A stretch of 30,655 bases of DNA from a virus. The stretch lies in the IMG/VR virus record IMGVR_UViG_3300044815_000082, positions 1 through 30,655 of that record. The stretch is one strand, 5' to 3'. A program made the position numbers and the translations under genes. Position 1 is the stretch's first letter. Each line of letters starts with the position of its first letter. This document shows, one piece after another, positions 13,671 through 21,883 of the stretch. Under the pieces are notes generated by a model. It did no database searches, had not been told where the DNA came from, and saw only the letters and a program-made list of their open reading frames with translations.

Positions 13671-14406
13671 GTTGTTCGATGTATTCCTTGATCTCCTGAT
13701 CGAGGTCTTTCAGTTCTTGCAGACCTTCGGATTTCATCTCCGCACCGTTGAGCGAGACACCGCCCTGAGGGCCAGCGAAACCGGCAGGATACTTACCACG
13801 GCCCTGACCGATGACGATTTTGGCGTTGGCAATCGCCGCGCTACGAATCCAGACCTTGGAATAGGTGTCCTTCAGAAGCTCTTCGGTCGGGCGTTGGTTG
13901 TAGACGTGCAGGCCGACCTGCTCACCATACGATCCGAACTTGCGGTGGAAGGTAATTTTCTTGGTCGTGGTGTTCCATGTGAAGGTCACGTCGCGGCCGA
14001 ACATACGGCCGACGAGTTCCTGATACTGCATGGCGAAATCGTAGGTCGCCAGTTGTCCGGCCCCGCCGCCGCCCAGACCACCGGGGTTCTGGATCATGTA
14101 GATATTCTGAGTCATGGCCAGCGAGAACGGGTCGATGGTCGAGCCACCCGAATTGCCGTTGACGCGGCGATAGCACTCGCGCACTTCCTGCACTTCGTCC
14201 GGGAGCGTGTAGGTCGCCACGTCCGGCTGGAGGTCGATGAACAGGAACGATTCTTCCATGGAGTTGTCCGACCGCTGACGATAGCGGTCGATGCTCACTT
14301 CGATGCAATAATCGTAGTCCTCGGGATCGAGTTCGATATCGACCATCGACCCACCAAGAGCAATCTTGATGTCTCTTACAAGACGTTGGTATGCGGTGAG
14401 AGCCAT
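13642..14406 (-). CDS. T4 gp13-like neck protein, 254 aa
   Basis: The pattern matches the neck protein gp13 of T4-like phages, a portal-tail connector component added after DNA packaging. Visible features are VDIELDPEDYDYCIEVSIDR near the N-terminus, then FLFIDLQPDVATYTLPDEVQ, DYFAMQY-like text, and a conserved end with YSKVWIRSAAIANAKIVIG. T4 gp13 is about 309 aa, so this is a somewhat shorter member. ATG at 14406 follows GAGG. It is transcribed leftward from its own late promoter. The gp14-like partner is transcribed rightward from the other side of the same 60-bp gap. Confidence 0.7.
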   Translation of the reverse strand: MALTAYQRLVRDIKIALGGSMVDIELDPEDYDYCIEVSIDRYRQRSDNSMEESFLFIDLQPDVATYTLPDEVQEVRECYRRVNGNSGGSTIDPFSLAMTQNIYMIQNPGGLGGGGAGQLATYDFAMQYQELVGRMFGRDVTFTWNTTTKKITFHRKFGSYGEQVGLHVYNQRPTEELLKDTYSKVWIRSAAIANAKIVIGQGRGKYPAGFAGPQGGVSLNGAEMKSEGLQELKDLDQEIKEYIEQHAGYGFTIG

Positions 14407-14427
14407 TGGAAACCTCGTTGTTTCCAA

Positions 14428-14435
14428 TATTTAGT
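14428..14435 (-). promoter_or_regulatory. T4-type late promoter of the gp13-like gene
   Basis: Minus strand ACTAAATA followed by T. The predicted start is near 14422, giving a 16-nt leader with the GAGG ribosome-binding site. Confidence 0.55.
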
Positions 14436-14452
14436 CGTGCTTTCTTAGATGC

Positions 14453-14460
14453 CATAAATA
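14453..14460 (+). promoter_or_regulatory. T4-type late promoter, leaderless gp14-like gene
   Basis: CATAAATA followed by C. With its last A at -6, +1 is exactly the A of the ATG at 14466. No ribosome-binding site is present. Confidence 0.6.
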
Positions 14461-14465
14461 CACCT

Positions 14466-15554
14466 ATGGCGAAAATCTCTCTTTGGAACGGTGGCCTTAA
14501 AGGCAAAGACTACAAGTTCTTCGATCGCTCGATTTCGGAATACATGTCGATTTCGGGGACGGCGATCTATTGCCATTTGTATGAGGGTATCTACGACCAA
14601 GTCGCGGCCAATGGATCGGTGATGGAGGGCGGGATCACCAGCATCCAAGACCCGGTCTTGCTGGAGAACCGTGACCGCAAGTACTCCGACGTGGTCTACG
14701 AATTGCGCGGCACGTACAACGTCTCTGACCTCGAAGCCAATCTGAGCCAGTTTTCGATGTTCATCGACGACACGATCAAGATCGAGTTCCATCTGAACGA
14801 TATGCTGGCTCGCTGTGGGCGCCGCCTCATTATCGGCGACGTGATCGAACTTCCTCACCTTCGCGACGACAGCATCCCCGGAGCGAGCCCGGAGACCGAG
14901 CCACCGGCCATCAACAAATTCTACGTCATCACGGACGCACATAAGGCCACGGATGGCTATTCGGCGACGTGGTACGGCCACATCTGGGTTATCAAGTGCA
15001 AGCCGATGACGGCCTCGCAAGAGTTCGCCGACATCCTTGGTCAGGAAGCCACCGATCCGTTCGGCCTGCCGACAGGCAACACCATCGGCGACATCATGGA
15101 CACCGGTTCGAACGATCTGGATGTCAATGAACAGGTTCTCGAACTGGCCATCAACAATTTCCGCAAGCGCAACTACGAGACCCAACAGTTCTGGATCAAG
15201 CCCGGCTCGGAACTGGCTGGAGAATACCCGTGGGTGTTTGCTGGGGACGGCATTCCGCCGAACGGTTACGAGAGCCTTGGATCAGGCAAGACCTTCCCCG
15301 AGGGCGCGGCCGTGGGTGACTATTACTTGCGCACCGACTATCGTCCGAGTACGTTGTTCCGTCGCCTCAATATCGGGTGGCAAATTCAAGAAATCAACTA
15401 TCGTGAGCAGGATTGGACTCCTACTCATCGTCTCATGTGGGATTTCGTCAACAACACCGAAGACACCACGTTCAAGGATGGCGACGTTCAGGCTCAACGC
15501 CAAGGCCTGTCGAAGACAGTCACCATCAAGAAGCCGCCGGAGACCGATTTCTAA
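14466..15554 (+). CDS. T4 gp14-like neck protein, 362 aa
   Basis: The central part fits the gp14 neck protein of T4-like phages, which joins head and tail with gp13. Matching stretches are SGTAIYCHLYEG, SQFSMFIDDTIKIEFHLND, GDVIELPHLRDD, and FYVITDAHKATDGYSATWYG. T4 gp14 is about 256 aa. The extra 100 or so residues here are at the C-terminus and hold an aromatic-rich domain (GWQIQEINYREQDWTPTHRL). The start codon coincides with the predicted late transcription start. The next gene begins immediately after the TAA. Confidence 0.65.
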   Translation: MAKISLWNGGLKGKDYKFFDRSISEYMSISGTAIYCHLYEGIYDQVAANGSVMEGGITSIQDPVLLENRDRKYSDVVYELRGTYNVSDLEANLSQFSMFIDDTIKIEFHLNDMLARCGRRLIIGDVIELPHLRDDSIPGASPETEPPAINKFYVITDAHKATDGYSATWYGHIWVIKCKPMTASQEFADILGQEATDPFGLPTGNTIGDIMDTGSNDLDVNEQVLELAINNFRKRNYETQQFWIKPGSELAGEYPWVFAGDGIPPNGYESLGSGKTFPEGAAVGDYYLRTDYRPSTLFRRLNIGWQIQEINYREQDWTPTHRLMWDFVNNTEDTTFKDGDVQAQRQGLSKTVTIKKPPETDF

Positions 15555-16142
15555 ATGCGGGACATCAAGGCCATGATCGATTATCAGGCGAAACGGAACC
15601 CAGTTTTGTGTTCTATGCTTGACAATATCGACGATTACACCAAGGAAGAGATCGAAGCGGAACGCTTTCCGAAGTGGATCAGGTTGCATCTGTTCAGGAT
15701 GAAGGATGATACGGCGTTCCGCGCCCGGTTGGAAGACTCCGGCGTGTTCGACCGTATCGTTCAGACCACGGTTCCGGACACCAACGGACTGGTTTATCAG
15801 TGGACGGGTGCGGATTTCTGGGTGAAGATTTCTGGAAACCGTGGCGACGTGTTCATGCGTTCCGGTGATCTGGTTTTCTACCCGGAAACTGGCGGCATGT
15901 GGATCAACACTTTGTACTCATCGACCATTGACCCGCGCTTGCGCACCGCCCAGCGAATCGGCAAGCGTTCGAAGTCGGAGTACGGCCGAGATTTCCAAGA
16001 TATGCTTCAGGATCGCTATCGGGCTCACAACCTACCGACCATCGATCTGACGGGTTCAGCGCCCTCTGGCGTGGCTCCCGGAGCGAGCGCGAATATGGGC
16101 GTGACCGCGTCCGGGATCGCTTTCCAGATCGGCAGACACTAG
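15555..16142 (+). CDS. Probable virion or tail-related protein, 195 aa
   Basis: No family recognised. The ATG directly follows the stop of the gp14-like gene, so the two are co-expressed late. The N-terminal half is helical and charged; the middle (GLVYQWTGADFWVKISGNRG, MWINTLYSSTID) is beta-rich. The C-terminal 40 residues are low-complexity Gly/Ala/Ser/Pro. The position suggests a structural or assembly role. It ends within a strong bidirectional terminator. Confidence 0.55.
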   Translation: MRDIKAMIDYQAKRNPVLCSMLDNIDDYTKEEIEAERFPKWIRLHLFRMKDDTAFRARLEDSGVFDRIVQTTVPDTNGLVYQWTGADFWVKISGNRGDVFMRSGDLVFYPETGGMWINTLYSSTIDPRLRTAQRIGKRSKSEYGRDFQDMLQDRYRAHNLPTIDLTGSAPSGVAPGASANMGVTASGIAFQIGRH

Positions 16143-16175
16143 AAAGCCCCGCCTTGGGGGCAAGGCGGGGCTTTC
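16142..16175. terminator. Strong bidirectional terminator
   Basis: A 15-bp perfect stem (GAAAGCCCCGCCTTG at 16142-16156 with its complement at 16161-16175) closes a GGGG loop. It separates the rightward neck operon from the leftward GluRS operon and can act on both strands. A 12-nt copy of part of its right arm (GCGGGGCTTTCG) recurs near 16214. Confidence 0.75.
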
Positions 16176-16279
16176 GGTCTATTCGCCCGGCGGCGAGTCG
16201 GGGGATATGCTCAGCGGGGCTTTCGACTTGAAACAGATAGCGCTCAGTTTCCGTATTGTCCACGGATTTCAGACGAAAA

Positions 16280-17659
16280 TCACCCTTTCCCCAGAGCCTT
16301 TTCGAGGCGACGCATCGAATCCCCGTAACCGATGGAAACGAGGCAGATGCCCAAATCGGGAGCCGACTTCATCCCGGTCAGGATGTCGCGCAGCGTCGGA
16401 CCAATGGCGCCCATCGTCCGCGTCTCGCCGTGGACGAAGTCTCTCAGATGCTGGTTGAGGCTATCGACCTCCCAGTCATCCTTGCGGCTGACCAGCAGAT
16501 CGTACAGCCGCTCGTGCCGGGAGAAATTCTCCGGGTCCGACAGCATCAGCGTCGTTTTCTCGCTCAGGCCGTCCGGGAAGACGAGCGCGAACCGAACGGC
16601 CTCGCGTAGGGCGACGATGTTCGGAGCGCCCATCTTCACCAGAGGAATCGTCCGGCGAAGCGTGTTGAGCGTGAAGACGTGCGGGTCGTCACCTTCGAGC
16701 AATTCGATCAGATCGTCGGTCGCCTTGGCGTTGATGTAGTGCTGGTTGACGCTGTCCAATTTCTTGAAGTCGAATCGTGCCGGAGCCTTCACCACATTGC
16801 GAACGTCGAACCACTCGATGGCTTGAGCATCCGAGAAAATCTCATCGTCGCCATGACCCCAGCCCAGACGGGTCAGGTAATTCCGCATGCCTTCCGGCAG
16901 ATAGCCGAGCGCCTTGTACTCGATCACCGAGGTCGCGCCGTGACGCTTCGACAACGGCTTGCCGTCCGGCCCATTGATCAGCGGGATATGCGCGTAGACG
17001 GGCACTTCCCAGCCGAAGGCGTTGTACAGCAAGGTCTGACGACCGGCGTTGTTCAAGTGATCGTCGCCACGGATGACGTGGTTGACGTTCATGTGGTTGT
17101 CATCGACGACCACGGCCAGATTGTAGGTCGGCGTGCTATCCGAGCGCAGGATGATCATGTCGTCGAACACGGAGTTGTCGAACTCGACCCGGCCGCGCAC
17201 GAGATCGTTCACGACGGTCTTGCCATCGAGAGGACCCTTGAACCGGATGGTGAAGGGCGTGTCCACGTTCGGCTTCGGCGCGTACTCGGGATCACGCCAC
17301 GGCGAACGGAACGCCGTCCCCCGCACCTTCTGGGCGACGGTCTCGTCGGCGGTCAGATAGCACTTGTAGGCGTGACCAGCGGCCAGCAGATCGTAGGCGG
17401 CCATCTTGTGCTCATGGTCGCGCTTGCTTTGGAACACGACTGGGCCGTCATGATCGATGCCGAGCCATTGCATGCCCTTGAAGATCGCCGAGACCGACTC
17501 GGGCGTGGAACGCTCACGGTCGGTGTCTTCGATGCGCAGACGGAACACCCCACCCGTATGCTTGGCATACAGGTAGTTGAACAGCGCGGTGCGCGCTCCA
17601 CCGATGTGGAGTTCGCCGGTGGGCGACGGGGCGAAGCGGGTTACGACAGATTTGGTCAT
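16280..17659 (-). CDS. gltX: Glutamyl-tRNA synthetase, 459 aa
   Basis: This full-length class I synthetase would charge tRNA-Glu, and in hosts without GlnRS also tRNA-Gln. The N-terminus RFAPSPTGELHIGGARTALF carries the HIGH motif as HIGG (H18-G21). KPLSKRHGATSVIEY near residue 235 is the KMSKS-equivalent. The C-terminal helical anticodon-binding domain is present and the length matches bacterial enzymes (about 470 aa). The zinc-binding cysteine cluster of the E. coli enzyme is reduced to a single Cys (AYKCYLT). The ATG overlaps the upstream stop as ATGA. It is the last gene of an operon that also carries a peptidyl-tRNA hydrolase. Confidence 0.93.
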   Translation of the reverse strand: MTKSVVTRFAPSPTGELHIGGARTALFNYLYAKHTGGVFRLRIEDTDRERSTPESVSAIFKGMQWLGIDHDGPVVFQSKRDHEHKMAAYDLLAAGHAYKCYLTADETVAQKVRGTAFRSPWRDPEYAPKPNVDTPFTIRFKGPLDGKTVVNDLVRGRVEFDNSVFDDMIILRSDSTPTYNLAVVVDDNHMNVNHVIRGDDHLNNAGRQTLLYNAFGWEVPVYAHIPLINGPDGKPLSKRHGATSVIEYKALGYLPEGMRNYLTRLGWGHGDDEIFSDAQAIEWFDVRNVVKAPARFDFKKLDSVNQHYINAKATDDLIELLEGDDPHVFTLNTLRRTIPLVKMGAPNIVALREAVRFALVFPDGLSEKTTLMLSDPENFSRHERLYDLLVSRKDDWEVDSLNQHLRDFVHGETRTMGAIGPTLRDILTGMKSAPDLGICLVSIGYGDSMRRLEKALGKG

Positions 17660-18195
17660 TTGGCGCTTATAGCCTCTTTCTTCGCCTTACGCAAGCGTTG
17701 TTTCTCCAACTCTACTCGTTCGATCTCGGGAATCATTACTTCCACAAGGAAACGAGCAGCAAGTCCGCAGACATTACCTGTTGGAGCTTTCTCGTGGTCG
17801 TGGACGCTAAGAAGAGTTTTGTAGGTGAGGCGGTTGCCCCGCTCTATCTTCATGTAGAGTTGACCGTATTTCGGCACGTACTCCACTTCGAGCCATGCTG
17901 CGCCAACCTTTTTGGTGTAATGTCGCTCGGATGTCGCTTTCATGCACTGATTGAGCAGGATATCGATATCCGAGGCCGACGTTTCGTAGCCTCGGTAGAA
18001 CCAGTCGATGAACAGGATCGCGAACGTGGTCTCGATGATCAGGTTATCGACCAAGTCCTTGGTGGTCAGACATGGCCGCGAGAAGAACTTGATTTCGGAG
18101 TAATCTTCCGGTGGATGCGCCACAACTTGCCACGTCCCCTCGTCGAGATCGGTCGTGATGATGTTGTTGGTGACGGATTTCCACGGAAAAGGCAT
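17656..18195 (-). CDS. Hypothetical protein, 179 aa
   Basis: Not recognised. The N-terminal 130 residues look alpha/beta (FAILFIDWFYRGYETSASDI). The C-terminus is a long basic helix (ERVELEKQRLRKAKKEAI), suitable for RNA or protein contact. The start overlaps the Pth2 stop as TGATG, and the end overlaps gltX as ATGA. It is therefore translated between two tRNA-related proteins, but its role is unknown. Confidence 0.6.
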   Translation of the reverse strand: MPFPWKSVTNNIITTDLDEGTWQVVAHPPEDYSEIKFFSRPCLTTKDLVDNLIIETTFAILFIDWFYRGYETSASDIDILLNQCMKATSERHYTKKVGAAWLEVEYVPKYGQLYMKIERGNRLTYKTLLSVHDHEKAPTGNVCGLAARFLVEVMIPEIERVELEKQRLRKAKKEAISAK

Positions 18196-18677
18196 CAGAT
18201 TAGCATTTTCTTCTTGCCGAGCGCCGGGTCAGCGTCAGCCTTGGTGATCGGCCCAGCGCCCATGGTGGTTTGGGTCGGACCATTGAACACGGTGCGGCCA
18301 GCGTCGGTGACGACCTCGATCCCTGAGAGGTCTTTCATGCAGGCGGCGATCTCGCGCAGTTCCGATTCGTCGGCGCCCGACAGCACGATCTTGGCGGCGG
18401 CCCCCGAGTATCGGTAACGCAGCGCGGTGATCGGGAAGCGTCGCTCAGCGTTCCAGTACGCATGCAAGAAGGCATGGCCACCTTGGGCGACCATCTTTCC
18501 ACGGTTGCCCTTCATCAGATCGAGGGCTTCTTTGTTGACCACGCAGTACATACGCAATTCGTCGCCCATGGGAGCGACGACGATACGCACATCTTTCTTC
18601 AGCCAGTGACAAGCGATGTCGATGACCGGCGCGGCGAGGATCGCCCACGCCGGAAGCCGGATAACGGTCTGGGTCAC
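18195..18677 (-). CDS. Pth2-family peptidyl-tRNA hydrolase, 160 aa
   Basis: The Pth2 family frees tRNA from stalled peptidyl-tRNA. Family motifs are all visible: GKMVAQGGHAFLHAY (catalytic Lys at 61), KIVLSGADESELREIA, and TDAGRTVFNGPTQTT followed by GAGP (D125, T129). Pth2 is the archaeal/eukaryotic type; most bacteria use the unrelated Pth1. Canonical Pth2 is about 115-120 aa. This one has an N-terminal hydrophobic stretch (LPAWAILAAPVIDIACHWL) that could be a membrane anchor, as in eukaryotic Pth2. The start is GTG at 18677, overlapping the upstream TGA as GTGA. It is co-transcribed with gltX. Confidence 0.75.
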   Translation of the reverse strand: MTQTVIRLPAWAILAAPVIDIACHWLKKDVRIVVAPMGDELRMYCVVNKEALDLMKGNRGKMVAQGGHAFLHAYWNAERRFPITALRYRYSGAAAKIVLSGADESELREIAACMKDLSGIEVVTDAGRTVFNGPTQTTMGAGPITKADADPALGKKKMLI

Positions 18678-18820
18678 GCCTTGTTCATCTTCCTGCGCCG
18701 GAGTTCGCCGCGCACGTCTTCCAGCACGTCGCCGGTGATCGACAGACACGCGGTCTTGAGTTGTTCGTCGGACAGGCTGTCCAGCCAATTTTGGAGACGG
18801 CCTTGCTTGGTGTTCAGCAT
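18674..18820 (-). CDS. Small helical protein, 48 aa
   Basis: An AAGGA ribosome-binding site lies eight bases before the ATG at 18820. The stop overlaps the GTG start of the Pth2 gene as GTGA, which is strong support for both. The product (starts MLNTKQGRLQNWLDSLSDEQ, ends in basic RRRKMNKA) is helical and not recognised. Confidence 0.6.
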   Translation of the reverse strand: MLNTKQGRLQNWLDSLSDEQLKTACLSITGDVLEDVRGELRRRKMNKA

Positions 18821-18844
18821 CGGTTTTTCCTTCGTCAGCATGGG

Positions 18845-19057
18845 TTAGCGGCTAAGTTGGATGGCCAGCGTGGTTTCGATAATCGTCGCGTCGCCGAGAA
18901 CAATTTCGGTACGAGCCGAAACCATTTGGTACGTCCTATCACCGATGGTGATCCGCTTGCCATCACTGGCGGCGAGGAACGCGGCGTACTCGGGAGACAC
19001 CACGACCGTGTTGGTCAGCGCTCCAAAGAACTCGACGCTTACTTTTTCCGAAGCCAT
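18845..19057 (-). CDS. Hypothetical protein, 70 aa
   Basis: Not recognised. It is a small beta-rich protein (MASEKVSVEFFGALTNTVVV). GGAGAGGG precedes the ATG. It is the first gene of the Pth2-gltX operon, 21 nt after the predicted start of the best sigma-70-type promoter in the window. Confidence 0.6.
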   Translation of the reverse strand: MASEKVSVEFFGALTNTVVVSPEYAAFLAASDGKRITIGDRTYQMVSARTEIVLGDATIIETTLAIQLSR

Positions 19058-19084
19058 GTGCCCTCTCCACCGATTGAACCGGCA

Positions 19085-19113
19085 TCTATAAAGACAAAAT
19101 GAGGTATTGTCAA
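19085..19113 (-). promoter_or_regulatory. Strong sigma-70-type promoter of the Pth2-gltX operon
   Basis: Minus strand: TTGACA (19113-19108), 17-nt spacer, TATAGA (19090-19085). The -35 is consensus and the -10 has four of six matches or better. The -35 box overlaps the stop codon of the upstream gene. Confidence 0.75.
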
Positions 19114-19670
19114 CCGATTACTGGTCTTCCCGTGATTCTTTCCACCGCAAACAGTTCTTCGAGCGACAATCTCAGGAAAATGAGGTCCGTGAGGCTCGTG
19201 AGTGCCAGAAGATTGCTCTTGTCGCCACCCAGACGATTGGACGGATGCAGAACTCGACCGATCTTATCGAACGGGAAAGTTTCCTTGTAGTCCTTGATGA
19301 CGATGTACGGATAGTCGTTGTGATCCGCGCGATGCCGAATTGCACGGGCGAAGGTGATCAGTTCCGGCTTACGGGTTTTGTAGCGCGCGAGGTAGCGGTA
19401 ATCCTCCATGGATTCATCATCGTAGATGGTCTCGTCAAACCGCGCGGTTTCGGTGAACGTGATCTGTTGCTCGACCAGAAACGTTTCGGGAAGGTGTTTC
19501 AACACCTCTCGCAGGGCTTTGTAGGACCGATGTTTGCGCTGAGCGGTCGCCAGCGAGCATTTGTACTCAGCACCCTGCGCATCGAAGAATTTCTTCGCGG
19601 TCTGATCCGTGTTCCCCGTCCAGTTCAGGCCGGTGATCGGATCGATGACGCGGTAGACGGTCATTCTCAT
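19110..19670 (-). CDS. Hypothetical protein, 186 aa, paralogue of upstream gene
   Basis: Not recognised. The N-terminus (YRVIDPITGLNWTGNTDQT) aligns with that of the upstream protein (YFALRDPFTGLFVSGIPTQ), and both continue with a basic stretch and a Ser/Arg-Tyr region. They are probably a tandem duplication that has diverged. The start overlaps the upstream stop as ATGA. Confidence 0.6.
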   Translation of the reverse strand: MRMTVYRVIDPITGLNWTGNTDQTAKKFFDAQGAEYKCSLATAQRKHRSYKALREVLKHLPETFLVEQQITFTETARFDETIYDDESMEDYRYLARYKTRKPELITFARAIRHRADHNDYPYIVIKDYKETFPFDKIGRVLHPSNRLGGDKSNLLALTSLTDLIFLRLSLEELFAVERITGRPVIG

Positions 19671-20242
19671 TTGCGGGTGTGTACTTTCTCATCGACGAAG
19701 TTGTAAATGGCCTTGGTGCAGTCGGCCAGTTCGAGGGTCAGCATGATCATGTCTTCCTCGCTATGGGTGGCGATGTACTGCATGCCTTCGTGCGACCAAA
19801 TGCGACATCGGGTTTTGGTGACCATTTCATGCTCACCGCTGATGGCGAACACGTACCGAGGGTGGTAGCCCTTGGATGCCAACTTGGACATGTACGCGAG
19901 AACATCTTCGTCTATGGCGTTGTATTTCGCGTCACGTTTATGGACCATCCTTCCAAATATCTTACCGAAATCAAAGTCGGAGGTTTGGTGGATGGAGATG
20001 GCCTCGGTCACTTCGGTCTGGACGATTTCGAGAATCAACGGAGAATTCGCGTACTCACCCGTGGCCCCACACATCTCGCGGAACATGTAGTAACGCGCTA
20101 TGTGTTGCTCAGCCGCTCCGCGTCTGGACCACCTCGCGCCGGTTTTCGTGAACGTGGTGATGCGTTGAGTCGGAATGCCGGACACGAATAGTCCGGTGAA
20201 TGGGTCGCGCAGAGCGAAATAATGGCGACTCAGGAGCTTCAT
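19667..20242 (-). CDS. Hypothetical protein, 191 aa
   Basis: Not recognised. It shares the DPxTGLxxxGxxTQ N-terminal pattern with the next gene. It is basic early and acidic late. The chosen ATG at 20242 lies about one base after the predicted transcription start of the promoter at 20250-20278, with no Shine-Dalgarno sequence, so the mRNA may be leaderless. The open frame further upstream runs into the promoter and is not counted. Confidence 0.6.
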   Translation of the reverse strand: MKLLSRHYFALRDPFTGLFVSGIPTQRITTFTKTGARWSRRGAAEQHIARYYMFREMCGATGEYANSPLILEIVQTEVTEAISIHQTSDFDFGKIFGRMVHKRDAKYNAIDEDVLAYMSKLASKGYHPRYVFAISGEHEMVTKTRCRIWSHEGMQYIATHSEEDMIMLTLELADCTKAIYNFVDEKVHTRK

Positions 20243-20249
20243 GGCCGCG

Positions 20250-20278
20250 AACCTAAGCGAGCATGAATTTCTGGTCAA
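20250..20278 (-). promoter_or_regulatory. Leftward sigma-70-type promoter, leaderless gene
   Basis: Minus strand: TTGACC (20278-20273) in GGTTGAC context, 17-nt spacer, TAGGTT (20255-20250). The predicted +1 is at about 20243, next to the ATG at 20242. Confidence 0.55.
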
Positions 20279-20306
20279 CCAAAAAGCCCCGGATTTCTCC
20301 GGGGCT
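20279..20306 (-). terminator. Intrinsic terminator after valS
   Basis: On the minus strand AGCCCCGGA and TCCGGGGCT (9-bp stem, 4-nt loop, arms at 20297-20305 and 20284-20292) are followed by TTTT. It lies just past the ValRS stop and abuts the next promoter. Confidence 0.75.
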
Positions 20307-20312
20307 TCATGA

Positions 20313-21862
20313 TCAGAACGTGTCCGTGATCAGCGGAGTATCCGAGTATGTTCCTCGAATGCGTTCAGTGACAAACGGCATGATCGGATGCGCCAGACGA
20401 CAAGCTTTGTCGAGCGCCCACATCATCGTTTGCAAGGCTCCCAAGTCATTCTCGTCGTAGAGACGGCTCTTCGTGGCCTCGATATACCACCCGCAAAGGT
20501 CATCAAAAATGAACCTGCGTAGTTCGTGGGCGGCTTCGTGGTACCGAAGGTATCCATATGCCCCAAGGATTGCTCCAGATGCCGTCTCAGCCCTCTGAAT
20601 CATTTCCGCGTCGTCCGCGTGCAGATCAGAGGGAAGAGCCATCTCCGGCCTTCCTAGGCGGTCGTAGTGACCAAGCGCATACTTGGCTGCATTCCACAGT
20701 TTCGTGCGCATGGCTTTACCGGCTTGGAACTTGTCGTCCCACATCCGCATGTCCTGACCGGGTGTCGCAGCTTCGGCCAGAGCAAAGCGCATGGAGTCGC
20801 AGCCGTAGCGGTCGATGATGTCGAGCGGGTCGATACCGTTGTTGTCCGACTTGCTCATCTTCTTGCCGAACTTGTCGCGAATCAGACCATGCAGGAAGAT
20901 GGTCTTGAACGGCAATTGGTCGGTCAGCAGCAGGCCCATCATCAACATCCGGGCGCACCAGAAAAAGAGGATGTCGTCGGCGGTCTCGATCATTGCGGCC
21001 GGGTAGAACTGCCGCATGTCCTCGGTGTCGTCCGGCCAGCCCAATGTGGCGAAAGGCCACAGAGCCGAACTGAACCACGTGTCGAGGCAACCGCTCTCAC
21101 GCTCCCAGCCTTCGCCGGGAGACTTGTCAGATATGACGAGTTGTGCGCCACTATTGGTCATATCTGACGACTTCCAGATCGGGAGTTTATGTCCCCATCG
21201 GATTTGGCGGCTGATGCACCACGGCTCGATTTTCTCGATGAAATTGCGGAGCGTGCCTTCTTGACCAGCGGGGATAATCTCGATGGCGCCATCGTCCAGT
21301 TCGGCGATCAGGCGTTTGGCCAACGGCTCCATGTCGAGCCACCAATCGCCATCCTTCTGGTAGAGCATCCCAGCGGTTTCACAGCGTTCCATGGCCGTCA
21401 AGACGGCACGCGAGTACCCTTCGTCCAGCGTGAACGTCTCACGGCTCCAGTCGCAACTGGTACCGCAAGAACGAAGCTGTCCGCTGATCGTCGAGCGCAG
21501 GTTCTTCTTGTAGTTTTCGGCGAACGCATCGAACGCGGCCGGATCATCGGGGTTAAGCCCTTCTTCCAGCATCAGCGCGATGATCTTGGTGTTCGTCGCC
21601 ATACCCGCGTGGTCGGTTCCGGGGAGCCACAGGGTGGCATCTCCGATCATCCGGTGATAGCGGGTGGAAATGTCTTGCAGGGTTGCGAAGAGCGCATGAC
21701 CCATATGCAAGATGCCGGTGATATTCGGCGGGGGCATGGGAAGGAAATAAGCAGGACCATTGCCTTGAGGGGCGAATGCACCGCTGGTTTCCCATGCTTG
21801 ATAGATGGAAGATTCTTCGATGCGATGATCGAAGTTCTTCGTTAGTTGCTTACGTCCAACAT
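20313..21862 (-). CDS. valS: Compact valyl-tRNA synthetase without CP1 editing domain; start in another frame
   Basis: This class I synthetase would charge tRNA-Val. From the ATG at 21737 the frame runs 474 aa and shows PPPNITGILHMGHA (HIGH motif), TDHAG, CISRQIRWGHKLPIW, DTWFSSALWPFATLGWP and GKKMSKSDNNG. The CP1 editing domain, about 200 residues between LYQKDGDWW and MEPLAKRLI, is missing, and so is the C-terminal coiled coil; bacterial ValRS is about 880-950 aa. Upstream the same frame encodes a normal ValRS N-terminus (NFDHRIEESSIYQAWETSGA) back to about 21840. However, it has no ATG, GTG or TTG start. The ATG with a good AGGAG site, at 21862, is in another frame and stops after six codons. 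One extra base near 21848-21852, or a -1 shift, would join them into about 516 aa. Confidence 0.88.
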
Positions 21863-21883
21863 GTACCGAGTCTCCTGTTTGTC

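Noticed and set aside
15904-16263. 119-aa minus-strand frame between gltX and the neck operon
   Set aside because: It reads through the strong terminator hairpin and into the antisense of the 195-aa gene; no ribosome-binding site.
16679-17824. 381-aa plus-strand frame opposite gltX
   Set aside because: Antisense shadow of GluRS, rich in Val/Arg/Gly as expected from complementary GC-rich codons; no ribosome-binding site or motif.
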